DNA of 57,748 nt from Melioribacteraceae bacterium (GTDB lineage: Bacteria > Bacteroidota > Ignavibacteria > Ignavibacteriales > Melioribacteraceae). Within the stretch, counting starts at the first letter, position 1; every line of letters begins with the position of its first letter. Positions 8,003-16,726 of this stretch are shown one piece after another. The stretch is taken from positions 1 to 57,748 of the forward strand of contig JALNXG010000018.1 in the NCBI GenBank assembly GCA_023230485.1, in the 5' to 3' direction. The notes under the pieces were generated by a model that worked only from the letters and a program-made list of their open reading frames with translations, ran no database searches and was not told the DNA's origin. Made by a program: the position numbers and the translations under genes.

Positions 8003-10486
8003 ATGGAAAATATGATTAATTATGGTATTGATCTCGGGACCACAAATTCAGTTATAGCAAAATATGTAAAAGGTGATGTGGAAATATTTAAAAATTTTAC
8101 AACGTGGAAAGATACTCTTCCTTCAGTAGTGGGTTTTAAAAAAGATAAAATCTTTGTTGGTGATAGTGCCAAAGTCTATAGCGAAAAAATTCCCCAAGAT
8201 GTGGTCGCGGGATTTAAACGAAAAATGGGAACAACAGAAAGTTTTATGATAAAATGTTTAGGGCAGTCAAAAACGCCAACTGAATTATCTTCGTATGTTC
8301 TTAAAGAGTTGAAATTATTTGTTCAGAATGAAAAAGATGTTGATGCTGCAGTTATTACAATTCCTGCATCGTTCGATACAGTACAATCGAATGCAACAAA
8401 AGAAGCTGGACTTCAAGCAGGTTTTAAACAAGTAGTATTGCTTCAAGAACCTATTGCTGCAAGCTTAGCTTATGCTAATAAAGCAAAAGAAAAAAAATTA
8501 ACTGATGGACAGTGGATGGTATATGATTTGGGTGGAGGGACTTTTGATGTTGCTCTGGTAAAAATACAAAATGGTGAAATGAGAATTTTAGATCACGAAG
8601 GAGACAATTTTTTAGGTGGAAGAGATTTTGATAGATTGATCGTTGAAAAATTAGTATTTCCCAAACTGAAAGAAAATGGAAGTTTTAATAATCTTGAACA
8701 AGATATGAAGAGTGATAATGGCAAATACAATGCAAAATATGCTTCTTTAATTAATAAGGCAGAAGCAGCAAAAATTAATTTGTCCTCACAAACAGCCGCT
8801 GATATAGAGATTGATAATATCATTGATGATAATAGTAAAGAGTTAGACTTTTCAATAAGTATAGCTCGTTCGGAATTCGAAAACTTGATTAAAGTTCAAG
8901 TAGATAACACCATCGAAATGATAAAAAAAATCATGGTTAAGAATTCTTTAACCCCGGTTGATTTACAATTTATTCTTATGATAGGAGGTTCTACATTTAT
9001 TCCTTTTGTAAAAAATAGAGTTAAAGAATTAACACAGGTTGAAATTAATAGTGATATTGATCCGACAACTGCTATTGCAATTGGTGCTGCTTATTACGCA
9101 GGAACTAAAGCGAAAAATTTTGAAACAGTTGAATTAAAGAAAAAGACTAAAGTTAAAGTTAAGATGGCTTATCCTAAAGCAAGTAATGAAAAAGAAGAAT
9201 TCTTTGCTGCAAGAATTGAGGGTTCGATAGAAGGATTGAATTATCGAATAACAAGGGAGGATGGCGGATATGATTCAGGGACTAAACCGCTAAAAGAAAA
9301 AATCCAAGAAGATTTACCATTGGTGGAAGATGCATACAATTTCTTCAAATTAATAATTGTGGATGAAACAAATAATATAATAAAAATAGATAACGATACT
9401 ATTGAAATTGCTCAGGGTAAATATAGTATTGCAGGTCAGCCTATCCCGCATGATATATGTTTAGAAGTGGATGATACTGAAACCGGTAGAACTAAGTTAG
9501 AAATGATTTTTGGAAAGAACTCTTTATTACCGAACAAGAAATCAATTTCAAAAAGAATAAATAGGACAATAATTAAAAACAGTAATGAGAATATTCGTAT
9601 AAATGTTCTTGAAGGACCTCAATCAGCATTGCCGGAAGCAAATCAATCTATTGGATTTATTTCCATAAAGGGAACTGAGCTTGAAAGAGATATAATCAAG
9701 GGTTCTGATATTGAATTAAAATTTGAGATTTCTGAATCTCGAGATTTAACTGTTAGCGCGTATTTAACTTTATCAAATCAAGAATTTAAAAAAACTTACA
9801 ATCCTAAAGAGAGATATGTTACGGTCAATATGTTGAAAACTGATCTCGAAGATTTAGAAAAAACCGTGAATATGGAAATATCGGAAGTAGAAGAACGAGA
9901 AGAATTTGAAACTGCTAAAGAGTTAAAAAAAGTACAAAGGGAAATTGAAAAAATTCATATTCAAGCTGCTATATTACCCGAAGACTCCGGTACCGATGAA
10001 AAATTTCAGATTGAAGATAAAAAAAGAAAGCTTGCTCAAGAATTAACCAACATTACGAAAGATAAATATATACAAAAAGCTAGAGCAGAATATTTTGATT
10101 TAAAAAAAAATACTCAAAAACTTATTGAAGAACATGGGAATGATTCTGAGCAAAGACATTTTAATGATCTTGTCCAATCTGAATCAACAGTAATTAATTC
10201 TAATAGTATTTCCAGAATAAAAGAAATTAATGATCAGCTATATAGTTTAAATTCGACTATACTTTGGCGCACTCCTGATTTTTTAATAGGTTTATTTAAT
10301 TATGTTTCTAAGGAAAATTATTCCCGCTTAAATAATCAGGAAATGGCTAAAAGTTTAATTGAAGCTGGAAAATTTGCTATTCAAAGTGAAAACTGGGATA
10401 GATTAAGTGGAATTAATAGCGAACTACTTAATTTTCTTCCTAAACAAATGCAAAATGAAATTACTACAAAAATAGGATTTAACTAA
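8003..10486 (+). CDS. Hsp70-family chaperone ATPase with long divergent C-terminus
   Basis: 827 residues from the ATG at 8003. An ATG at 7985 is in frame, but AAGGAG at 7988-7993 sits nine bases before 8003 and Hsp70s start right before the first strand. ATPase-domain motifs are intact: GIDLGTTNSVIAKY (phosphate 1), PSVVGF, LQEPIAASLAYA (connect 1), VYDLGGGTFDVALV (phosphate 2), and MIGGSTFIPFVKNRV (adenosine) by residue about 340. Residues about 375-610 are unlike the DnaK substrate domain in sequence but mainly beta. About 620-730 is predicted coiled coil, and the end is helical. It is nearly 200 residues longer than DnaK. It is presumably a dedicated, not housekeeping, chaperone served by the flanking GrpE-like and J-like proteins, and it overlaps the TerB-like gene by one base. 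Confidence 0.9.
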   Translation: MENMINYGIDLGTTNSVIAKYVKGDVEIFKNFTTWKDTLPSVVGFKKDKIFVGDSAKVYSEKIPQDVVAGFKRKMGTTESFMIKCLGQSKTPTELSSYVLKELKLFVQNEKDVDAAVITIPASFDTVQSNATKEAGLQAGFKQVVLLQEPIAASLAYANKAKEKKLTDGQWMVYDLGGGTFDVALVKIQNGEMRILDHEGDNFLGGRDFDRLIVEKLVFPKLKENGSFNNLEQDMKSDNGKYNAKYASLINKAEAAKINLSSQTAADIEIDNIIDDNSKELDFSISIARSEFENLIKVQVDNTIEMIKKIMVKNSLTPVDLQFILMIGGSTFIPFVKNRVKELTQVEINSDIDPTTAIAIGAAYYAGTKAKNFETVELKKKTKVKVKMAYPKASNEKEEFFAARIEGSIEGLNYRITREDGGYDSGTKPLKEKIQEDLPLVEDAYNFFKLIIVDETNNIIKIDNDTIEIAQGKYSIAGQPIPHDICLEVDDTETGRTKLEMIFGKNSLLPNKKSISKRINRTIIKNSNENIRINVLEGPQSALPEANQSIGFISIKGTELERDIIKGSDIELKFEISESRDLTVSAYLTLSNQEFKKTYNPKERYVTVNMLKTDLEDLEKTVNMEISEVEEREEFETAKELKKVQREIEKIHIQAAILPEDSGTDEKFQIEDKKRKLAQELTNITKDKYIQKARAEYFDLKKNTQKLIEEHGNDSEQRHFNDLVQSESTVINSNSISRIKEINDQLYSLNSTILWRTPDFLIGLFNYVSKENYSRLNNQEMAKSLIEAGKFAIQSENWDRLSGINSELLNFLPKQMQNEITTKIGFN

Positions 10487-10956
10487 TGAACACAGTTAAT
10501 TTTCAACAGAAACTTTTTGAAAGTGTTTTCCTTTTGGCTGTTTGTGACGGAGAATTTCATGAAGACGAATTAAATGAGATAAAAAATGTTTTCAAGGAGT
10601 TCATTATTTTTGATGGAATGAATCAGGAGTCTGAAATTAATAAATTAATTTCACTCTATAATCAAAAAGGTATAACAATTCTGGATGATTTTTTTGAAGA
10701 AATAAAACAACATGCTTTTCCAGAAAGAAATAGATATAAGATGATCGAAGTATTATTAAAAATAACATTTTCAGATAAGAGAATTGATAAAAGCGAGATT
10801 AAATTTATCCAACATATAGTTAATGCTCTAGAATTATCAATAGATGATTTAATAATGAAATTCCCTAATTATGCGACTGTTTTTTTAGAAAGCTCGTTAG
10901 ATACTTATGATTTTAACTTTAGTGAAATTGACTTACTGAAATTGAATAATAACTAA
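10486..10956 (+). CDS. TerB-like (tellurite-resistance/DjlA-N fold) protein
   Basis: 156 residues, all helical. Two TerB hallmarks occur at the expected spacing: LLAVCDGEFHEDELNEIK near the N-terminus and KITFSDKRIDKSEIKFI, then ALELS, about 80 residues later. The paired D-G/K-x-h-x-x-x-E motifs bind metal in the TerB/TerB-N family and in the DjlA N-terminal domain, which is itself a J-protein module. The start overlaps the Hsp70 stop by one base, so it is translationally coupled as the last gene of the operon. TerB domains are common in phage-defence and stress islands. A role as adaptor or sensor for the Hsp70 is inferred. Confidence 0.75.
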   Translation: MNTVNFQQKLFESVFLLAVCDGEFHEDELNEIKNVFKEFIIFDGMNQESEINKLISLYNQKGITILDDFFEEIKQHAFPERNRYKMIEVLLKITFSDKRIDKSEIKFIQHIVNALELSIDDLIMKFPNYATVFLESSLDTYDFNFSEIDLLKLNNN

Positions 10957-11029
10957 TTCTGTTATATTGTTCATATACTCAAAATAACTTTAGCATTATT
11001 CGATAAAAAACCGGTGAATTAATTTCATT

Positions 11030-11048
11030 GTAAATATTGTATATTTAC
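11030..11048. promoter_or_regulatory. Perfect 8-bp inverted repeat, likely operator of the Fic gene
   Basis: GTAAATAT-TGT-ATATTTAC: two perfect 8-base arms around a three-base spacer, 26 bases before the Fic start codon. Spacing and symmetry suit a dimeric winged-helix regulator. The Fic protein itself carries a C-terminal winged helix and could be autoregulatory (inference). Confidence 0.55.
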
Positions 11049-11074
11049 CATGAAAACGATTCAGAGTTATATAA

Positions 11075-12199
11075 ATGAAAGATTATATTGTAAAGCCATT
11101 GCCTCCGCAACAGGAGCTTGAATCAAAAAAAATACTTAAAAAATTAAGCGAGGCACATCGTTATCTCGCCGAACTTAAAGGTATGGCGGAAACTATTCCT
11201 AATGAAAGCATTCTAATTAGTACCCTTACCTTGCAAGAAGCAAAAGATAGCTCTGCGATTGAGAATATTATTACTACACACGATGATCTATATAAAACAA
11301 TAATTTTTGAAGAAATGTATGCCAATCCCGCTTCTAAAGAAGTAAGAAATTACGCCCTTGCTTTAACTCATGGATTTGAATTGGTTAGAAAAAATAAATT
11401 CCTAAGCAGTAATCACATTTTAAAAATTCAAGAGATTCTTGAGCAAAATGACGCAGGTTATAGAAAACAGACCGGTACTACTTTAATAAATTTGGCAACA
11501 GGAGAAAATGTTTATACCCCGCCTCAAAATCATCAGATAATTGTTGAACTAATGGATAATCTTGTTAAGTTTATTAATAATAAAGAGATGCATGATATAG
11601 ACCCCTTAATTAAAATGGCTATTATTCATTTTCAATTTGAAAGCATCCATCCTTTTTATGATGGGAATGGTAGAACCGGCAGAATAATTAATATTGTTTA
11701 TCTCGTGATGAATGATTTATTGAATCTACCTATTCTTTATTTAAGCAGGTATATAATTAAGCATAAATCCGATTATTATAGATTATTGCAATCCGTTAGA
11801 GAAAATGAAAATTGGGAAGATTGGATTTTTTATATGCTTACTGGTATTGAACAAACCGCAAAAGAAACTATCGGAATTATTAAAAATATACGCGAATTAA
11901 TGCAAACTTATAAACATACTATTCGCAAAGAGCTGCCAAAAATTTATAGTCAGGACCTTATTAATAATCTTTTTAGGCATCCTTATACAAAAATTGATTT
12001 TCTTATGAGTGACTTAAATGTTTCAAGATTAACCGCAAGACATTATCTGGAGAAATTAGTTAAATTAGGTTTGCTTGAAAAGCATAAATTATGGCGTACT
12101 AATTTTTATATTAATGCTCCGTTATTCAAATTATTTATTTCTGATCCGATTGTGGATAATTCTCAATCAATTAGGACGATAAATCATAATCATGATTGA
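11075..12199 (+). CDS. Fic-family AMPylase/NMPylase with N-terminal inhibitory helix and C-terminal winged helix
   Basis: 374 residues, the usual length of the Fic/DOC-plus-wHTH group. N-terminal helical domain with DSSAIENIITTHDD, matching the (S/T)xxxE(G/N) inhibitory motif of class II Fic enzymes, whose glutamate blocks the ATP gamma-phosphate pocket. The core motif HPFYDGNGRTGRI (around residue 195) is the complete catalytic HxFx(D/E)GNGRxxR; histidine acts as the base. The C-terminal 90 residues are a winged-helix DNA-binding domain (DLNVSRLTARHYLEKLVKLG). The enzyme transfers AMP (or another NMP) to a protein hydroxyl. It has its own probable operator upstream and lies 118 bases after the Hsp70 operon. 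Substrate unknown. Confidence 0.92.
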   Translation: MKDYIVKPLPPQQELESKKILKKLSEAHRYLAELKGMAETIPNESILISTLTLQEAKDSSAIENIITTHDDLYKTIIFEEMYANPASKEVRNYALALTHGFELVRKNKFLSSNHILKIQEILEQNDAGYRKQTGTTLINLATGENVYTPPQNHQIIVELMDNLVKFINNKEMHDIDPLIKMAIIHFQFESIHPFYDGNGRTGRIINIVYLVMNDLLNLPILYLSRYIIKHKSDYYRLLQSVRENENWEDWIFYMLTGIEQTAKETIGIIKNIRELMQTYKHTIRKELPKIYSQDLINNLFRHPYTKIDFLMSDLNVSRLTARHYLEKLVKLGLLEKHKLWRTNFYINAPLFKLFISDPIVDNSQSIRTINHNHD

Positions 12200-12247
12200 A
12201 AGTTCATTTATTGAATAGTGAGTAACATATTATACAGATAAGTTTAT

Positions 12248-12325
12248 CATGTATAGAAAAGTGGCATTTTCTATACACGAGAACATCATCATGTATAGAA
12301 AACTAGCATTTTCTATACACGAGAA
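12248..12325. repeat. Two tandem 36-bp units, each a perfect 10-bp inverted repeat
   Basis: Units at 12248-12283 and 12290-12325 (period 42) are identical except for the centre of the loop (GTGG versus CTAG). Each contains GTATAGAAAA, a six-base spacer and TTTTCTATAC (arms 12251-12260/12267-12276 and 12293-12302/12309-12318), then ACGAGAA. A half-site, GTATAG, follows at 12343-12348. The block lies between the Fic stop and the HEPN-helicase start at 12390, so it could be an operator array for that gene or a hairpin processing site for the Fic transcript. Confidence 0.8.
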
Positions 12326-12389
12326 TTATTTTGAATTTAATTGTATAGGAGAAAAAGGAAATACAATTTAATCTATTTTATGAGACCTT

Positions 12390-15083
12390 ATGATCAACTC
12401 CGAACTTAATTGGTTATCAGATGAAACTTCTGCTGTCATAAAAAGTATTACAAATCATTTTTACAAGTGGCTTGAGAATATTTTTCTGAAAAGCCTAGGT
12501 AACCAATATTGGGAAATAGTAAAAAAAACACTTAATAGAACTTCTGAAGAACAACGAAATTATGATTCTTGGAATTCCATAAGTCATCTGGATTTATTAA
12601 CCTTACTTAAACTTGCAGATCGCAATTCTTACCATATTAATCATTTGGCTTCAAATAATGAGTTTAAGTCAACTATTCGGAATATGAAAAATGTACGAAC
12701 AAATTTTATAGGACACATGCGGGCAGAAGGAGTTGATTTTGATGAATTAGAAAATTATCTAATCATTATAGAAAGTTTTTCAAGATTAATTGATGTTCCG
12801 AAACATGTACAACAAAGAGTAACTGATTTAAAAAATAGAACTACCGAATTTAAAAAAGCAGGAAAAGGATTAATACCATATCCCGGCGATAAATTAGAAC
12901 CGGGAATAGGGGATGCTCCAAGTACAGTAACAAATAATAATGTAAAAAGTTTTCGAGAAACTTTTAATGAAGCCACCTTAACCCCATCGCAAATAGAGGC
13001 AATCGGCGAGATTGAAAATTTTATTAATAATGACGATGAGCAATGTTTCGTTTTGAAAGGTTATGCCGGAACAGGCAAGACATTTCTAATCGGTGGAATA
13101 ATAAAATATTTAGATAGTATTCATAGAGATTATTGTGTAATGGCACCTACGGGTCGCGCTACCCGAGTCCTTACTGAACAGCAAAAAGTTAACAGTTCAA
13201 CAATCCATAGAAGTATATATTATATAAAGCATCTTAAAGAATACGAAATTAGCAATGAACATGGTGGAATTACATATAAATATTATTATGATATTGCTAA
13301 TAATGAAAATAAGCATGGTACTATTTTTATAGTTGATGAATCCTCAATGATTTCAGATATATATAGTGAAAATGAATTTATACGATTTGGTAGTGGAAGA
13401 TTATTATTTGATCTATTGAGGTATATTAATTTTGATGGTAATGATAATAAGAAAAAAATAATATTTGTGGGAGATGATGCTCAACTTCCACCCATTGGAA
13501 TGAATTCAAGTCCGGCACTTGATATCGAATACTTAAAAGATGAGTTTAATATAAAATGCAAAACTTCATCTTTAACCGATGTAATTAGACAAAAAGAAAA
13601 CAGTAATATATTAAAATTAGCCACTGAATATAGAGATGCAATTAATCAAAAACGATCTAATTACTTGGATTTCACTACTGACGAAAAAGAAATTATAGAA
13701 ACGGACCAATCTAATTTCATAAAATCCTATTTCACAGTAACCAATAATAAAGTAGATGCTTCTTCCATTGTTATCACTTATTCGAATCCTTCTGCCTCTA
13801 ATTATAATAATATAATAAGAGAAACATTATTCCCGGGTAAAAACCAAATAACCATTGGGGATCAAATTATGGTTGTAAAAAATAATTACAGTGCGGAAAT
13901 AGATGTAATGAATGGTCAAATGGGTAAAGTAGATAGTGTAGATCCTACACCAGAATTAAGGAGCGTACCGCTGAATAAGGGAAATAAAAAAAATGGTGGA
14001 AAGGATACTATATATGTTAATTTATCTTTCAGACGAATGTATATAAAATTCAATGATATTTCTGGAATTGAGCATAATGTAAAATTCATTGTTTTGGAAA
14101 ACTTATTATATAATAGCCAAGCAAGTATTACTTCTGATGAATCAAAGGCATTATATGTGGAATTTAGACGAAGAAACCCTCAACTAAAACCTTCTTCGGA
14201 TGAATTTAAACAAGTACTTAAATCAGACCCATATTTTAATGCACTTCAGATAAAATTTGGATACGCAATTACATGTCATAAAGCTCAAGGCGGTGCTTGG
14301 CAAAATGTTTTTATCGATTTTTTTGAACGAAAAGGATTAAAACCAGAAATTCTAAGGTGGAGTTATACCGCAATAACGCGTGCTGAAAAATTACTGTACG
14401 TTACTAATATACCTAAGTACTCTATACTGCGACCTATTAACATGGATGAGAATTCAATAGAACATATTAATGATGAACCGGAATTAATTGAAGTTCAAGC
14501 TGATGATAAAACTGAAGAAAATAAAATAAAACTGCCCGATAATTTTTGTGGAACTGAGCCTTTTATGAGAGCAATTTATTCTTCGGTAATAAAAGAACTA
14601 CCCCCAAGTGTTAAATTAGAAAATGATCTGCATCATCAATTTTTAGAGCAGTATAGATTTAGAATTAATTCTGATTCTATTTTAATTAAAATTCATTATA
14701 AAAAAGATTATGTGGTTTCAAATGTAACTTTAGTTGATAATGCAAATATTCTCAATTCTGATATAAAAGCAAATCTGCACAAAATGAAGAATAAAAAATT
14801 TATCAGTTTTAGTGATAATCCGGGTAGTGAGGCATTTGATAAAAATGATGTTAATTATAATACAATATCAAAAATAATTTCAGAATATCGGAAGTACGGA
14901 ATGAATATATCAATATCAAAAGTATCAGATTATCATTACAAAACAACCGTATATTTTAGGGATGATAATTCTGATTATGATCTATTCTTTGATTCATTAA
15001 AGAGGATAACAAAAATCATTCCTTGTAGAGAAAATTATAACAAAGTAATTTATAATCGTATTTTAAAAATTCATTTTAGTTAG
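12390..15083 (+). CDS. HEPN (Swt1-like)-SF1 helicase fusion protein
   Basis: 897 residues. Residues about 1-150 are helical with HLDLLTLLKLADRNSYHI and VRTNFIGHMRAEG. The R-x5-H (RTNFIGH) fits the HEPN ribonuclease motif, and the surroundings resemble Swt1-type HEPN domains. Residues about 200-690 are a RecD2/PIF1-like superfamily 1 helicase: LKGYAGTGKTFLIGGI (Walker A), VMAPTGRATRVL (motif Ia), TIFIVDESSMISD (motif II), IIFVGDDAQLPPIG (motif III), YAITCHKAQGGAWQNV (motif V), YTAITRAEKLLYV (motif VI). The last 200 residues are unassigned alpha/beta sequence. It probably unwinds DNA or DNA/RNA and may cleave RNA. The context (TPR/cold-shock gene, then nuclease/helicase trio) suggests defence. 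The HEPN assignment is less sure than the helicase. Confidence 0.85.
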   Translation: MINSELNWLSDETSAVIKSITNHFYKWLENIFLKSLGNQYWEIVKKTLNRTSEEQRNYDSWNSISHLDLLTLLKLADRNSYHINHLASNNEFKSTIRNMKNVRTNFIGHMRAEGVDFDELENYLIIIESFSRLIDVPKHVQQRVTDLKNRTTEFKKAGKGLIPYPGDKLEPGIGDAPSTVTNNNVKSFRETFNEATLTPSQIEAIGEIENFINNDDEQCFVLKGYAGTGKTFLIGGIIKYLDSIHRDYCVMAPTGRATRVLTEQQKVNSSTIHRSIYYIKHLKEYEISNEHGGITYKYYYDIANNENKHGTIFIVDESSMISDIYSENEFIRFGSGRLLFDLLRYINFDGNDNKKKIIFVGDDAQLPPIGMNSSPALDIEYLKDEFNIKCKTSSLTDVIRQKENSNILKLATEYRDAINQKRSNYLDFTTDEKEIIETDQSNFIKSYFTVTNNKVDASSIVITYSNPSASNYNNIIRETLFPGKNQITIGDQIMVVKNNYSAEIDVMNGQMGKVDSVDPTPELRSVPLNKGNKKNGGKDTIYVNLSFRRMYIKFNDISGIEHNVKFIVLENLLYNSQASITSDESKALYVEFRRRNPQLKPSSDEFKQVLKSDPYFNALQIKFGYAITCHKAQGGAWQNVFIDFFERKGLKPEILRWSYTAITRAEKLLYVTNIPKYSILRPINMDENSIEHINDEPELIEVQADDKTEENKIKLPDNFCGTEPFMRAIYSSVIKELPPSVKLENDLHHQFLEQYRFRINSDSILIKIHYKKDYVVSNVTLVDNANILNSDIKANLHKMKNKKFISFSDNPGSEAFDKNDVNYNTISKIISEYRKYGMNISISKVSDYHYKTTVYFRDDNSDYDLFFDSLKRITKIIPCRENYNKVIYNRILKIHFS

Positions 15084-15148
15084 AAAAATTGTCGAGCAAT
15101 ATTTAAAATTATTATCCAGAATATCTTTAAAATAAAATATAATTTCAA

Positions 15149-16597
15149 ATGGAAAAAACTTATGAACTCGATCAAGATATAAAAGAATTGATCAAAAAAG
15201 ATGATTATAAAGAAGCCATAAATATTTTTAAAAACTCTTTCAAATCAGGCGAAATTTCTAAGGCAGATGTATTAGAAAATAACTACTTGATTTGTGATCT
15301 AATCAAGTGTTATCGCAAATTAAAATGGATAGATAAGGGGATTGAATTTATTAAGTATATGGGAATTGAGATTAATAAAGATCAAGATACATTCATTCTA
15401 AAAGAATATGGTTGGTTATTATATTATAAATATAAAAATATCAGCGAAATAAATATAGGAGAAAATGAAGAAGAAGATTTTGACATATTAAGAAGAATGG
15501 AAGATGAAAAATTCTCAGAGGTAACTCCAAATACAAACCAGAAAGATTACTTATTCAAAGCTGTTGAAAATATTTTGCCATTTTTGGATAGTAAATCAAA
15601 ATATAGTTCTTTTTCCAAATTATTTAGAAAATTCTTGAAAGTGGAATCCCATAAAATTAAACCAAACTGGTTATCTATAAATGAATTGTTGGGAAAAATT
15701 GATAAAAATTCTCTTTCTAAAGAATGCGAAATGTTTGAGACAAAGATAAAGGGGAAGATGAAAACTGTTGAGATGGCTTCGGACAAAGAGTCATGGTATT
15801 CATATAAAACAAAAGCTTTGCTCGAAGTTCGTAAATTTGAAGAATGTTTTAATTTGTCCAATGAAGCTCTCATTTTATTTTCAAAATTTCATCACAATAA
15901 TGATATATGGTTTGCTAGGCGAATAGCTTTATGTAAAAAAGAATTAGGGGATATTAATACAGCAATTCAAGATTTACAAGAAATACTTAAAAGAAAGAAG
16001 GATTGGTTTATTTATGCTGAACTATCTGCGTTATATTATGATTCAGGCCAATACGAAGAAGCTCTAAAACATGCTTGTTATGCAACACAAAGTTTCGGAG
16101 ATAACAAATATAAGTTAGGATTATTTTACAATATTGCTCGAATTATGGAAGCTCTTAATGATATGAAATATGCCTATTTGCATGTACTATTAGTAAAAAT
16201 GATAAGAGAAAAGGAGGGTTGGAAAATTGGTTCAAAAATTTCAGATAGTTTAAAAAAATATAAAAATGAATCTGATGATTTCTCTTATAATAATATGGAG
16301 GTTCTTTATAATTATCTTAAACAATTTTGGAAAGAAAAATATCCATTAGAAAGCGATAAGTATGTTGTCAAGAAAATGAAAGGTAAAGTAAAGAGTTTAA
16401 GAAGAGATAGGGAATTTGGCTTTATATCCGGTGAAGATAATAAAGAGTATTATTTTAGGTTTAGTAACGTAAAAGATGAAGCTTCTAATATTCGTGAGGG
16501 AGTGTTTGTTTTATTTCAAACAAAATCTCCAACTCAAGAGGGGAAAAATCCAATTGCTTTTGATATACGATTTTTGCATAATCAAGCTCATGTTTAA
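15149..16597 (+). CDS. TPR-repeat protein with C-terminal cold-shock domain
   Basis: 482 residues. The first 400 are helical repeats of TPR type, for example FNLSNEALILFSKFH, ALCKKELGDINTAIQDLQEI, and AELSALYYDSGQYEEALKHA. The last 75 residues form a cold-shock/S1-like barrel: KGKVKSLRRDREFGFISGED, then YYFRFSNVKDE, corresponding to GxVKxxxxxxGFGFI and the F-F/H-F nucleic-acid-binding strands. It should bind RNA or single-stranded DNA through the barrel and a partner through the repeats. It starts 65 bases after the HEPN-helicase with no terminator between, so co-transcription is likely. Confidence 0.8.
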   Translation: MEKTYELDQDIKELIKKDDYKEAINIFKNSFKSGEISKADVLENNYLICDLIKCYRKLKWIDKGIEFIKYMGIEINKDQDTFILKEYGWLLYYKYKNISEINIGENEEEDFDILRRMEDEKFSEVTPNTNQKDYLFKAVENILPFLDSKSKYSSFSKLFRKFLKVESHKIKPNWLSINELLGKIDKNSLSKECEMFETKIKGKMKTVEMASDKESWYSYKTKALLEVRKFEECFNLSNEALILFSKFHHNNDIWFARRIALCKKELGDINTAIQDLQEILKRKKDWFIYAELSALYYDSGQYEEALKHACYATQSFGDNKYKLGLFYNIARIMEALNDMKYAYLHVLLVKMIREKEGWKIGSKISDSLKKYKNESDDFSYNNMEVLYNYLKQFWKEKYPLESDKYVVKKMKGKVKSLRRDREFGFISGEDNKEYYFRFSNVKDEASNIREGVFVLFQTKSPTQEGKNPIAFDIRFLHNQAHV

Positions 16598-16615
16598 AAA
16601 GATTACAAATGAATC

Positions 16616-16632
16616 TCATTATTAAATAATGA
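16616..16632. repeat. 17-bp perfect palindrome, copy 1
   Basis: TCATTATTAAATAATGA, preceded by C. The same 18-mer (with the C) recurs at 26773-26790. The two copies bracket the PLD/SNF2 trio and dynamin operon. It may be a weak bidirectional hairpin or a boundary repeat. Confidence 0.6.
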
Positions 16633-16660
16633 TAGAGTGCACTAACTATTTATATAAAAT

Positions 16661-16684
16661 GTTATAATTAATTTCAATTATAAC
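16661..16684. promoter_or_regulatory. 9-bp inverted repeat upstream of the PLD/SNF2 trio
   Basis: GTTATAATT, six-base spacer AATTTC, then AATTATAAC, a perfect pair of arms 43 bases before the first start codon of the trio. Either an operator or, less likely given the lack of G/C, a terminator. Confidence 0.45.
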
Positions 16685-16726
16685 TAATTTATCCATTATA
16701 CTTTTATTCACATTCCTCTGACTACT

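Noticed and set aside
10486..10956. Tellurite-resistance operon
   Set aside because: Only a TerB-like domain is present; there are no TerC, TerD or TerZ genes nearby, so the chaperone context is more informative.
12248..12325. CRISPR array
   Set aside because: Only two units, palindromic throughout, with 6-base spacing instead of unique 30-base spacers; no cas genes.
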